Source: Thermoleophilia bacterium (lineage in GTDB: Bacteria > Actinomycetota > Thermoleophilia > RBG-16-64-13). From it: a stretch of 64,000 bases of DNA. Numbering within the stretch: position 1 is the stretch's first letter; the number at the start of each line of letters is the position of its first letter. This document shows positions 52,351-60,384 of the stretch, one piece after another. The stretch is taken from assembly GCA_026415615.1 (NCBI GenBank), contig JAOAGT010000006.1, forward strand, positions 51,571 through 115,570, in the 5' to 3' direction. The translations under genes were made by a program, and so were the position numbers. The notes under the pieces were generated by a model that was not told where the DNA came from, made no database searches, and saw only the letters and a program-made list of their open reading frames with translations.

Positions 52351-53769
52351 CTACGAATAAACCATGGGCTGTACGTTATCCTGCTTGGGCACCATGCTTC
52401 CAGCAACGTTGCTCACAATCACGGATTCGTACGGGAACTTGCTGCCGGCTGGGGCCTTGCGCCACTGGTTACCGAATAGCGGCGTCTTGTAGCAGTTTGC
52501 GCTGATTCGCCCGACGCCAATCCTTATCTCCTGTTCGATTGGCGCTGTAAAGTCAATCGGGCCACCGATGGTGTCGAGCTTGGTGTTCTTGACTGCCTCA
52601 ATAATGGCGTTCTTGTCATCGATGTTGGGAGTGCGCTTGAGAACATCGTACGCCCAGTCAAACACCAGGAAGTGAACCAGTGACTGGTTCCACATCTTGC
52701 CTGTGGCGGCCGTAAACTTGTCCGCAAACTCCTGAGCGGTTTCCCCATTCAGGAGGGGCGAGGTGAATTGGGTCTTAGGATGCCAGCCTAGCTCACCCAG
52801 CTGGTTGTGGGCGAGGTCACCCAGTGCAGCTGCGTCTTCGGGGAAGGCCAAAGCAACAGCAACGCTTGAAACCTTGGGCTTGAAGCCCTGTTGCAAACAC
52901 TGCGTCCAGAACGCTGTGAAGTCTGGCGGGTTGGCTTCGCAGAACATGATCTCCGCCCCAAACTTCTTGTAGGCGCTGATCATGGCGCTGAAGTCCTGTG
53001 TGCCTACAGTGTAAAGGTCGGAGAAGTAGGCGTCCCAACCGTGCTTGGGCAGGGTCTCCTCGAAGGCGGCCTTCCACGGGATGCCCAAAGCGTCATTGGG
53101 CAAGAGCACTGCCACCTTCTTATTTGTGGGCACCTGGCTCCACATGTCCTCAAATGTGGCGATGAGGTCCTCGGTGCCCCAGAAGGCGTTGTATGTCCAC
53201 TTGAAAACCGTGTTACGGTCGGCCTGTCTTGGGACCAGGTAGTTTTGCCACGGACAGTCAGTGCTAAGACAAGGGACCCCTGCAGCTTCGGCCTGGTCGG
53301 CCACAGGACCCACGTTTGTGCCTGTTGAGGCGGCAAGGAGCAAGTCGACTTTGGCGTTGTTGATCAAGTCCCCGGCTACTTTGGCTGCTCGGTCTGACTC
53401 TGATTGCCCGTCCTCTACTAGGATCTTTACCGGATGTTTCTTTCCGTCGCCGCAGACAATTCCGTCTCCGAATCCCTCTCTCGCCCGGTCGACGCAATAT
53501 TGGTCGGCTACGCCGAAAACCGCCAGCACGCCGGTAAGCGGAGCCACAAACCCGATCTTGATTTCACGGCCAACCTCAGGGCCTGCGCTAACACTGGTGG
53601 TGCTGCTTGGTTGAGTGGTGCTGGTTGGCGCTGCCGTTGTAGTAGTTTCTTCTTCGCCGCAAGCAGCTAGCAAGCCGCCAAGACCCGCGCTCGCTCCGAT
53701 CGCTGCCCCGGCGACACCTACAATTTTGAGGAAATCACGCCGGCTTATCTCTTTGTTTACGTCTACCAT
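52351..53769 (-). CDS. ABC transporter substrate-binding protein, branched-chain amino acid (LivK) type
   Basis: 472 residues from the ATG at 53769, with GGGGGACAG upstream. Twin-arginine motif (SRRDFLKIVG), hydrophobic segment and lipobox (LAAC), then a Thr/Ser linker. The mature domain is a periplasmic-binding type 1 fold (IKIGFVAPLTGVLAVFG; VKILVEDGQSESDRAAKVAGDLI; VDLLLAASTG). This family carries amino acids, amides and many aromatic acids. No permease or ATPase genes are adjacent, so it is an orphan receptor. Divergent from an IclR regulator, which probably controls it. Confidence 0.92.
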   Translation of the reverse strand: MVDVNKEISRRDFLKIVGVAGAAIGASAGLGGLLAACGEEETTTTAAPTSTTQPSSTTSVSAGPEVGREIKIGFVAPLTGVLAVFGVADQYCVDRAREGFGDGIVCGDGKKHPVKILVEDGQSESDRAAKVAGDLINNAKVDLLLAASTGTNVGPVADQAEAAGVPCLSTDCPWQNYLVPRQADRNTVFKWTYNAFWGTEDLIATFEDMWSQVPTNKKVAVLLPNDALGIPWKAAFEETLPKHGWDAYFSDLYTVGTQDFSAMISAYKKFGAEIMFCEANPPDFTAFWTQCLQQGFKPKVSSVAVALAFPEDAAALGDLAHNQLGELGWHPKTQFTSPLLNGETAQEFADKFTAATGKMWNQSLVHFLVFDWAYDVLKRTPNIDDKNAIIEAVKNTKLDTIGGPIDFTAPIEQEIRIGVGRISANCYKTPLFGNQWRKAPAGSKFPYESVIVSNVAGSMVPKQDNVQPMVYS

Positions 53770-54025
53770 CTCTGTCCCCCTTTTGGCCGTCTGGCAACTT
53801 GAGAACCCCAACTGTTCCGATCAGTTTTCTTGTGGCAAGTCCTTCTTGCTTGGTTTCCTCCTATGTGCTGCTAGGTTTGCCGACGCTCGAAGATCAGATG
53901 GTCCATAGGTTTGATGGCTACGTACACCGCAAGAATTGATTCATTTTTTGAAACATGTGGTACGCTTATTGACACAAACACTATCAACCAGCACACGCAT
54001 CTGTCAACACCTGGGAGGAGCTAAG
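53770..54025. promoter_or_regulatory. Divergent promoter region, binding protein / IclR
   Basis: About 256 bases with AT-rich stretches. A TTGACA lies at 53969-53974, but I see no -10 at proper distance. The usual place for an IclR operator; none identified. Confidence 0.35.
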
Positions 54026-54829
54026 TTGGTCGACCCGCTACGAGAATCGGCGAAACAATCCCGTGTCAAATCCGATGAAGCCCCCACTCGCACTCTGGAG
54101 AAGGGTCTCTTTTTACTTAGCCTGTTTGACACCGAGCACCCAGAATGGAGCTTGAAACAGCTGCAGGAGAGATCAGGATTCTCCAAGGCCACAACCCGAC
54201 GCTTGGTCAAAACTTTGGAGGCCACAAAGTGGCTGGCCTACGATCCCAACTCGCGCACCTATCACCTGGGTTCCAGTGCTCTGCGGGTTCTCTATCTGGC
54301 GACCTCACACTCAGAGTTGGTGCGCATCGTGCATCCTTCGCTGGTCAAGCTCGCTAAGGAGACAAATGAGTCGGCGATTTTCTCGGTATGGACAGACCAA
54401 GGCGCGCTCATTATTGATACGGCTCCGAGTTCTCGCCCGTTTAAGCCTGTCACCTACCCCGGCATGCTCCTTCCCGGGGTAGCAAGCGCTGATGCCCAAG
54501 TGCTTATTGCTTTTGGCCCGGAGGAAAACTGGGACGTGATTCTGGCCGGCCCCATCGAGCGCCGTACGGAACGTACGGTCACGGATCCGGTTATTTTGCG
54601 GGAGCGATGGCGCAGGGTTCGGCAGGAGGGGGTTGCATATGATTGGGGCGAGTGGAACCTAGGAGCTCCTGCTGTATCTGCACCAGTATTTGACGGTAGT
54701 GGGCAGCTGCGTGGAGCAGTGACGGTTGTCGCCCCCATAGAGCGGTGCTCTGAAGAACAAATGCAGGAGTACGCCAAAGCAGTCAAGAAAACTGCGGCCG
54801 AAATCTCGAAGAAGCTTCGTCCTCACTAG
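54026..54829 (+). CDS. IclR-family transcriptional regulator
   Basis: 267 residues from a TTG at 54026, chosen because GGGAGGAG lies five bases upstream; the frame is open to 53936 without a comparable signal. Winged helix (TRTLEKGLFLLSLFD; LKQLQERSGFSKATTRRLVKTLEATKWLAYD) and effector domain (PSLVKLAKETNESAIFSVW; GVAYDWGEWNLGAPAVSAPVFD). Divergent from the orphan Liv-type binding protein. With the other IclR gene at 8903 it makes two such regulators beside putative aromatic-metabolism genes. Confidence 0.9.
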   Translation: MVDPLRESAKQSRVKSDEAPTRTLEKGLFLLSLFDTEHPEWSLKQLQERSGFSKATTRRLVKTLEATKWLAYDPNSRTYHLGSSALRVLYLATSHSELVRIVHPSLVKLAKETNESAIFSVWTDQGALIIDTAPSSRPFKPVTYPGMLLPGVASADAQVLIAFGPEENWDVILAGPIERRTERTVTDPVILRERWRRVRQEGVAYDWGEWNLGAPAVSAPVFDGSGQLRGAVTVVAPIERCSEEQMQEYAKAVKKTAAEISKKLRPH

Positions 54830-54856
54830 TGGCGCGCAGGGAGTGAAGGTTTGCTG

Positions 54857-54911
54857 GGGGCGCGGGGCCCGTTAGGCACTGGGCTCGTCAGGCAGCGGGG
54901 CCCCGCGCCCC
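54857..54911. terminator. Hairpin between convergent genes
   Basis: GGGGCGCGGGGCCC (54857-54870) pairs with its complement (54898-54911) across 27 bases, just after the IclR stop and before the isochorismatase-like stop. Confidence 0.7.
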
Positions 54912-54982
54912 TACCTCGCAATCTCGCCGCCATTCCCTGAAAGCGGCGCGAATTTTGTGTATCCGCCCGTCCGGCCTCGTCT

Positions 54983-55585
54983 CTATAGATGGGCAATGAC
55001 GTCGTCTGTGGTCGTAACGAGTGCAATCGGCGGAAACATCTGCTCCATCATTATGCGATGAAGCTCTTTGCGAGCATCGGTGCATGCATCTTGCGGGATG
55101 ATCAGATTGTAGAAGCGCTCTGCTAAAGCCCACGCTGCTGTTCCCACCGACATGCCAGTAGCGACTCCGGTCAGCACAACCGTCTCTACCCCGTGATCGT
55201 TCAAATACTTCTGGAGACCTGTCCCTTCAAAGATATTAAAGGGCCAGTTGTAAAACACTGGCTCCCCGGTGGCTGGAGCAAGTTCTTCCACCACCTCAAC
55301 GTCCCGTGTGCCCATGCGGTTTGCTCCCGACTGGCGAGTAAACGGCCAGAAATCGCCGTATGCTGGCACCTTAAACTCGTCGGGTGTGTAGGTGCAGACG
55401 AACACCACAGGGTAGCCTTTTGCCCGGAAGGCCTGTTGGAGTTTCTGGATATTCGGGATGATGCCGTCTTCCTCGACAGCCCGGCAATGGCCAAAAACTT
55501 CAAGCGGGCTCGGGGCTTTGCAAATTGCATTTTGCATATGAACGAGTACCAGTGCTGGCTTCCCGACCAACTTCCAATCACTCAT
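54983..55585 (-). CDS. Isochorismatase-like hydrolase with Ser in place of the usual Cys
   Basis: 200 residues from the ATG at 55585 (GGAGGAAA upstream). Family features: ALVLVHMQNAICKA (catalytic Asp normally in D-x-Q-N is His here), WPFTRQSGANRMGT and VVLTGVATGMSVGTAAWALAERFYNLIIPQDAC. In cysteine hydrolases of this family the pattern is GVAT-x-x-C-V; here the position is Ser. With both the Asp and the Cys changed, it may be catalytically altered, or bind rather than hydrolyse its ligand. Alone on its strand between an IclR gene and a lipoprotein gene. Confidence 0.8.
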   Translation of the reverse strand: MSDWKLVGKPALVLVHMQNAICKAPSPLEVFGHCRAVEEDGIIPNIQKLQQAFRAKGYPVVFVCTYTPDEFKVPAYGDFWPFTRQSGANRMGTRDVEVVEELAPATGEPVFYNWPFNIFEGTGLQKYLNDHGVETVVLTGVATGMSVGTAAWALAERFYNLIIPQDACTDARKELHRIMMEQMFPPIALVTTTDDVIAHL

Positions 55586-55762
55586 AGACGTTTCCTCCAG
55601 ACTCTTTCTCAGCGGGTGTGTCTTGGGAGAGATAAAGCGCATACTCAACTGATCGGTGCGCGCTCACTGGGAGCAGGGCGGGCACCAGCTGGGGTTCTCA
55701 GATTGAGCTCAAGTATAACTTATCCAGCCCGAGTCTCTTGTGTGTACCGCTGACAGTCTCCG

Positions 55763-56515
55763 CTAGTCGGAAAGCACCTCGCCCGTGGCGGCATCCATGT
55801 AGAGGACTACCTCGTTCTCGTCTTCTATCCGCCAATAGCCTGCAGACGATTGTGGGACCTCGGCTGGAGGGCTGGCACCGTACGGGATTTCTCGCAGCGA
55901 CACTTCCATGTGCACAATTTCCGCGAGACCGTGCTGCACTGCGATCTTAAATGCTTCCGGGCTATCTACTTTCCAAATCGACAAGAGATCAGGGGCGTCC
56001 CAGTTTATCCCCTGGAAAAGAGGCTTGTTAGCTCGGCCAATGTCGGGTTCTTTCATGTATTTGTCTTTGTAATAGTTGAACGCATAGACTTCTCCAACAC
56101 TAGGGGAGAAAAAGGCTGCGCTCCAATAGTTGCAAAGCCCGTCTTTGATGGTGTCATTGCGCGGCTGCGCGCCCAGGGTAACAAGCACAGCGTCGGGCGC
56201 CCACCGTTTGGCTTCTTCGCGCAGCAAGTCCACAGCCTGTTTTGCCGTAACAAAGTCCGCGTTTCCAGCGTCGGTTTGGATGCTCTCGCCTGTGCCTGCA
56301 GCGGGTTGTGCGTTTTCACTTGTACCGGTTGCAGGCTGGTCAGTCTGGGAGGACGTTGCCTCGGTGGATGCCGCGCTGGGCGTGGTCTTGGTGCCGCCGC
56401 AGGACAGGAGTAAAGACATAGAAGCGACGACCAAGGCAGCAACGATAGTTACAGTCGCAAGTGTATAAACGTGTCTCGTCGGTCGTTTTCCTGACAGTCC
56501 GAAGGTTGTTGACAT
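55763..56515 (-). CDS. Lipoprotein of unknown function
   Basis: 250 residues. Signal with hydrophobic segment (YTLATVTIVAALVVASMSLLLSC) and lipobox LLSC, then an Ala/Thr/Ser/Gln-rich linker to ~90. The folded part includes FVTAKQAVDLLREEAKRWAPDAVLVTLG, a DGLCNYWSAAFFSP segment, and a C-terminus GYWRIEDENEVVLYMDAATGEVLSD that resembles PepSY-type endings. The ATG has AGGAGGTGAAC upstream. No functional neighbour is evident. Confidence 0.75.
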   Translation of the reverse strand: MSTTFGLSGKRPTRHVYTLATVTIVAALVVASMSLLLSCGGTKTTPSAASTEATSSQTDQPATGTSENAQPAAGTGESIQTDAGNADFVTAKQAVDLLREEAKRWAPDAVLVTLGAQPRNDTIKDGLCNYWSAAFFSPSVGEVYAFNYYKDKYMKEPDIGRANKPLFQGINWDAPDLLSIWKVDSPEAFKIAVQHGLAEIVHMEVSLREIPYGASPPAEVPQSSAGYWRIEDENEVVLYMDAATGEVLSD

Positions 56516-56552
56516 TGGGGTCGTTCACCTCCTAGCAACAGAAGCAGATTCA

Positions 56553-58139
56553 TTACTCAGAGCTTTTCGGCTGACTGGCGTCCTGTGCTATTTCCTTGGG
56601 TGCCCAGCTGACCGCTCTTTCCACGGCCTGTTGCCAGCGCTGATAAAGAGCGGCGCGCATTTCTTCCGTCATGCCGGGTGCAAAGGCTTGGCTCTCTCCG
56701 CTGAGCTCCGCGAGCTCCTCCGGCGCCCAGAATTCAACTGCCAGTCCGGCCAGCATTGCCGCGCCAAGCGCCGTACTCTCCCGCATCTGGCGGCGGATGA
56801 CCGGTACCCCGAGGAGGTCCGCCTGCAGTTGTAGGAGAAAATCGTCTCCTGCCGCACCTCCATCTGCCCTAAGGCTCTTTATCTGGATTCCTGAGGCGGC
56901 TTCCATCGCTTCAACGACAGCTTTGGTCTGAAAGCAAATGGCTTCTTCGACTGCGCGGGCTAGGTGCTCGCGTCTGGTGGCGCGGGTAAGACCGATGAAA
57001 AGTCCGCGGGCATACGGGTCCCAGTAAGGGGCGCCTAGCCCAGTGAGGGCCGGAACGAAGTAGACTCCCCCGTTGTCTTGCGCTTTGGCGGCAAGCGGTC
57101 CGATGTGGGCTGGCTTCTCGATAAGGCCAAGTGCTTCAGCAAGCCACTGCACAGCCCCGCCGGCCATGAAAACAGACCCCTCCAGGGCGTAGACGGCGGG
57201 GCCGGTCAAGAGGCCACGGGATGAAGCGTTGGAGGGTGGGCCAAGGCTTGTGGTAGGGCAGGGGCCTAATGATGGAACACCTGTCCATGCGACTGTAGAC
57301 AAGACGCCATGTGTCGCCGGGGCGGGCCTTGATCCTACGTTCATGAGCAAGAAGCACCCTGTACCGTAGGTGTTTTTACAATCTCCCGAGCAAAAAGCGC
57401 CCTGCCCAAAGAGCGCCGCCTGCTGGTCACCCGCCACGCCAGCTATTGGCACAGGCAAGCCGAACACAGATGGGTCAGTTTCTCCCAGCACTCCGCAGGA
57501 GGGGACAGGCTCCGGGAGCATTGCCAGGGGCACACCAAAAATGCCAAGCAGTTCGTCATCCCACGTGAGAGTGTCAAGTGCAAGAAGCATGGTGCGAGAA
57601 GCGTTGGTATGGTCGGTGACGTGACGCTTTCCCCCTGTAAGGCGCCAGATCAAGAAGCTATCAACTGTTCCGCCCCGCAGCCTGCCCTTTGTGGCCATAT
57701 GAGAGACCTCAGAGATGTGGGAGATCAGCCACTCGAACTTGGTAGCAGTGAAGTAGGGGTCCAGCCGGAGTCCGGTCTTGGCGGCGATGACAGGCTCAAG
57801 TCCAGCTGCCTTCAGTTCTTCGCAGCGTGGTGCAGTGCGCCGGCATTGCCAAACAACCGCGTTGCCGAGGGTGCGCCCAGTCACAGCGTCCCACACAACA
57901 GCAGTTTCACGTTGGTTGGCGATTCCTATAGCCGCAAGATCGGAAGCCGCGAGTCCGGCTTGGGCAAGTGCTTCGCGTGCGCAAGCAAGCTGAGTCTGCC
58001 AAATCTCCTCGGGATCTTGTTCAACCCAGCCTGGCTGAGGGTAGTAGGGGGTCACCCCTTTTTGGGAGACTCCCAGGATCTGTCCCTTGCGGTCAAAAAC
58101 CAGGGCCCGAGAACTTGTTGTACCCTGGTCAAGAGCCAT
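56553..58139 (-). CDS. glpK: Glycerol kinase-like FGGY kinase
   Basis: 528 residues beginning MALDQGTTSSRALVFD, the conserved phosphate-1 segment; AAAGG precedes the ATG and the N-terminus is a few residues shorter than usual. Further motifs: GWVEQDPEEIW, IGIANQRETAVVWD, GDQQAALFGQ, KNTYGTGCFLLMN, YALEGSVFMAGGAVQWL, LRADGGAAGDDFLLQ. Converts glycerol to glycerol 3-phosphate with ATP. An extra ~30 residues rich in Pro/Ser/Gly (VPSLGPCPTTSLGPPSNASS) interrupts the usual VAW-to-YALEG stretch. No glpF or glpD adjacent. Confidence 0.9.
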   Translation of the reverse strand: MALDQGTTSSRALVFDRKGQILGVSQKGVTPYYPQPGWVEQDPEEIWQTQLACAREALAQAGLAASDLAAIGIANQRETAVVWDAVTGRTLGNAVVWQCRRTAPRCEELKAAGLEPVIAAKTGLRLDPYFTATKFEWLISHISEVSHMATKGRLRGGTVDSFLIWRLTGGKRHVTDHTNASRTMLLALDTLTWDDELLGIFGVPLAMLPEPVPSCGVLGETDPSVFGLPVPIAGVAGDQQAALFGQGAFCSGDCKNTYGTGCFLLMNVGSRPAPATHGVLSTVAWTGVPSLGPCPTTSLGPPSNASSRGLLTGPAVYALEGSVFMAGGAVQWLAEALGLIEKPAHIGPLAAKAQDNGGVYFVPALTGLGAPYWDPYARGLFIGLTRATRREHLARAVEEAICFQTKAVVEAMEAASGIQIKSLRADGGAAGDDFLLQLQADLLGVPVIRRQMRESTALGAAMLAGLAVEFWAPEELAELSGESQAFAPGMTEEMRAALYQRWQQAVERAVSWAPKEIAQDASQPKSSE

Positions 58140-58363
58140 TATTGCCTTTGCTTGGGTGCTCGTCTTGATCTCCTATGGCGGAGCGCTAGACGCTGTCGCT
58201 AGAAGTTGCTTGTTCCGTACAATAAGACAGAAAAGTACCGGCAGGCAAGAGGCATAGGCAGGCGGGGCGATGGCTTGTCGCGGAATCGGCCTTGCAAAGG
58301 GCGGCGTAAGTTTTGCCAGCCAGCCCAAACCGGAACGGGCGGCGCGACACTAAGGGGGCGGAC

Positions 58364-59119
58364 ATGGAATGGAACGAGCCCTTGTACCGCGAGGGCAGCG
58401 GGGACTTGGCCCAGGTAGGACTTCTCGTCTTGCACGGATTTACCGGCTCACCGCGTTCAATGCAAGAGCTGGCCTTGCGTGTAGCCGGGGAGGGATACAC
58501 GGTGGCTCTGCCGCTACTTGCTGGTCACGGCAGCACCCCTTTGGCTATGGAAAAGGCGCGATGGAGCGACTGGACAGCCGATGCAGAGCAAGCACTTTCC
58601 TGGCTTGAGCGGCGAACGGGCAGGATGTACGTCTGTGGTCTTTCGATGGGTGGCACCTTAGCTCTGTGGCTGGCCGAACGACATCCCGAACTGGCCGGAG
58701 TGATCACCATCAATGCTTTAATCAGGCATCCCCAGGAACCCTTTATGCGGATCCTGGGGAGGATCGGGATCCCGCGCTGGACCAAAGGAGTGCGAAACGA
58801 CATCAAGAAGCCCGGAGAAGACGAAATGGCATATGAGCGTGTTCCCATACGAGCGGCCCGGGAGTTGGCTCTGCTGGTGAGGGCGGTGCGTCGCGATCTA
58901 GCTGCGGTCTCATGTCCAATCCTGATCTTCTCCTCCCCTGAGGACCACGTGGTTCCTCCGCAGAATCAACAGGAGATCTATGAAACGGTTAGCTCTCAGA
59001 TCAAGAAGCTAATCGAGCTTCCCAATTCCTACCACGTGGCGACGATGGATAACGACAAGGAGCTGATTTTCTCCGAGGTGCTCAAGTTTATGGCGAGTGA
59101 CACGCCTTCTGACGGCTGA
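58364..59119 (+). CDS. Alpha/beta hydrolase, carboxylesterase/monoacylglycerol lipase type
   Basis: 251 residues from the ATG at 58364 (AAGGGGG six bases upstream). Oxyanion HGFTGSPRSM (~25), nucleophile elbow GLSMGG (~94, Ser), acid in SPEDHVVPP (~202) and His in SYHVATMDND (~230), the arrangement of Est30-like carboxylesterases. Hydrolyses short or medium acyl esters or monoacylglycerols; next to glycerol kinase, a role in glyceride use is conceivable. Divergent from glpK. Confidence 0.9.
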   Translation: MEWNEPLYREGSGDLAQVGLLVLHGFTGSPRSMQELALRVAGEGYTVALPLLAGHGSTPLAMEKARWSDWTADAEQALSWLERRTGRMYVCGLSMGGTLALWLAERHPELAGVITINALIRHPQEPFMRILGRIGIPRWTKGVRNDIKKPGEDEMAYERVPIRAARELALLVRAVRRDLAAVSCPILIFSSPEDHVVPPQNQQEIYETVSSQIKKLIELPNSYHVATMDNDKELIFSEVLKFMASDTPSDG

Positions 59120-59138
59120 TTGGCGTTTACACGACGAG

Positions 59139-59927
59139 CTAACGAGCTGGCGGTAGGAAAGGCGAGCGGTTCCTAATAAGCCGGATTAGCCAGCGCGGCA
59201 TCAGTGACATGATAAGAGCCGTAACCTTTGCTGAGAAGGTGGGTATAACTACTCCTTTGCGTTTGAACATGCCGCGCACTCCTGCTCGTGCCACTTCAGC
59301 GGGATGTTTCATTACTCCGTACTTAACAGCCTTGGCTACTGGGACCGAAGTTTGATCATAGAGCGAGGTAGCGGTTGCTCCTGGGGCGAGGCAGGTGACG
59401 TTAACGCCGTATGGGCGTAGCTCTTCGCGCAGAGACATGGCGAAGCTCCGCAAGTAGCGTTTGGAGCTCCCGTAGAGGGCAATTCCTGGGAAATCTCGCC
59501 AGGCAGAGACACTCGAGACGAACAAAATGTGTCCTCGCCGGCGGGTGCGCATGTCCCGGCCAAAGAAGAGGGCAAGCAGCGAAGGCGTGACCACATGAAG
59601 TTGCAGCATGGCATTTGCTGCTTGGGGGTCGGTATCAGCCACTTCTCCGAAAAAGAAAATGCCCGCGTTGCTGACCAGAACCTCCACCTCGATGTCCATG
59701 TCTCGGACTGTCCGATAAAGAGAAGAGGCGGCATCGGGCTGGGCCAGGTCCATGGTGATTGGGACACTCTCTACGCCGAATTGGGCGGAGATCTGCTCTG
59801 CTACCTCTCTCAGACTCTCCCCGCGGTGGCTGACCAAGACAAGCGAGTAGCCGCGATGGGCCAGCTCTTTAGCGATCTCGCGGCCGATACCAGAGCAGGC
59901 TCCAGTGACTAGTGCCCAGTGGCTCAT
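59139..59927 (-). CDS. Short-chain dehydrogenase/reductase
   Basis: 262 residues from the ATG at 59927 (MSHWALVTGACSGIG), nine bases after the Rieske stop; the frame continues upstream but overlaps that gene. Cofactor motif TGACSGIGREIA, SNAGIF, Ser in VSSVSAW and YGSSK (Tyr-x3-Lys). The C-terminus ends with a hydrophobic/basic stretch (VTALIMSLMPRWLIRLIRN) that may touch the membrane. Resembles DltE/SadH-like ketoreductases. No good ribosome site, so coupled to the Rieske gene. Confidence 0.88.
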   Translation of the reverse strand: MSHWALVTGACSGIGREIAKELAHRGYSLVLVSHRGESLREVAEQISAQFGVESVPITMDLAQPDAASSLYRTVRDMDIEVEVLVSNAGIFFFGEVADTDPQAANAMLQLHVVTPSLLALFFGRDMRTRRRGHILFVSSVSAWRDFPGIALYGSSKRYLRSFAMSLREELRPYGVNVTCLAPGATATSLYDQTSVPVAKAVKYGVMKHPAEVARAGVRGMFKRKGVVIPTFSAKVTALIMSLMPRWLIRLIRNRSPFLPPAR

Positions 59928-59935
59928 TCGACGAG

Positions 59936-60319
59936 CTAGGATTCGGCTGGCGTTGGCTTTTCCGGTCCGAGTAGCAATGTGTCTCCTTGCACTTTCACTG
60001 CAAAGGTCCGTAGCGGACGCGGGGGTTTGAATAGCTTGCCGGCAGCGCTCATAGGGCCTTTGAAATTGGTCCATTGCAACACTCGGCCGTCGCGCAAATC
60101 GAAGCGGGATCCGTGGCGAGGACAAACAACTACGGTTTCTTCGAGCGTACCATCTGTGAGGCGCGCTCCCATATGCGGACAGCGATTCTCCGACACGAAG
60201 AAGTCATCACCAACGCGCGCTACCAAGAGTTCCTGACCCTCGAAAGACACCGCTTTCATCTGGCCAGCGGCTATCTCACTAATGGCTACTAGCGGCTTGT
60301 ACTGAACGGACTCATCCAT
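59936..60319 (-). CDS. Rieske-type [2Fe-2S] ferredoxin
   Basis: 127 residues from the ATG at 60319, behind AAAAGGGGAG. Rieske ligands CPHMG and CPRHG, spaced 19 residues apart, with RFDLRDGRV following. Small stand-alone Rieske ferredoxins donate electrons to oxygenases or other redox enzymes; no oxygenase is seen here, which is unusual for an otherwise anaerobic gene set. Cotranscribed with the SDR downstream. Confidence 0.9.
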   Translation of the reverse strand: MDESVQYKPLVAISEIAAGQMKAVSFEGQELLVARVGDDFFVSENRCPHMGARLTDGTLEETVVVCPRHGSRFDLRDGRVLQWTNFKGPMSAAGKLFKPPRPLRTFAVKVQGDTLLLGPEKPTPAES

Positions 60320-60384
60320 GTGACTCCCCTTTTTACAAAGACCCCCTTTCCTTGAAGGTCTTTGCGTTGTAGGTTGATAGGCGC

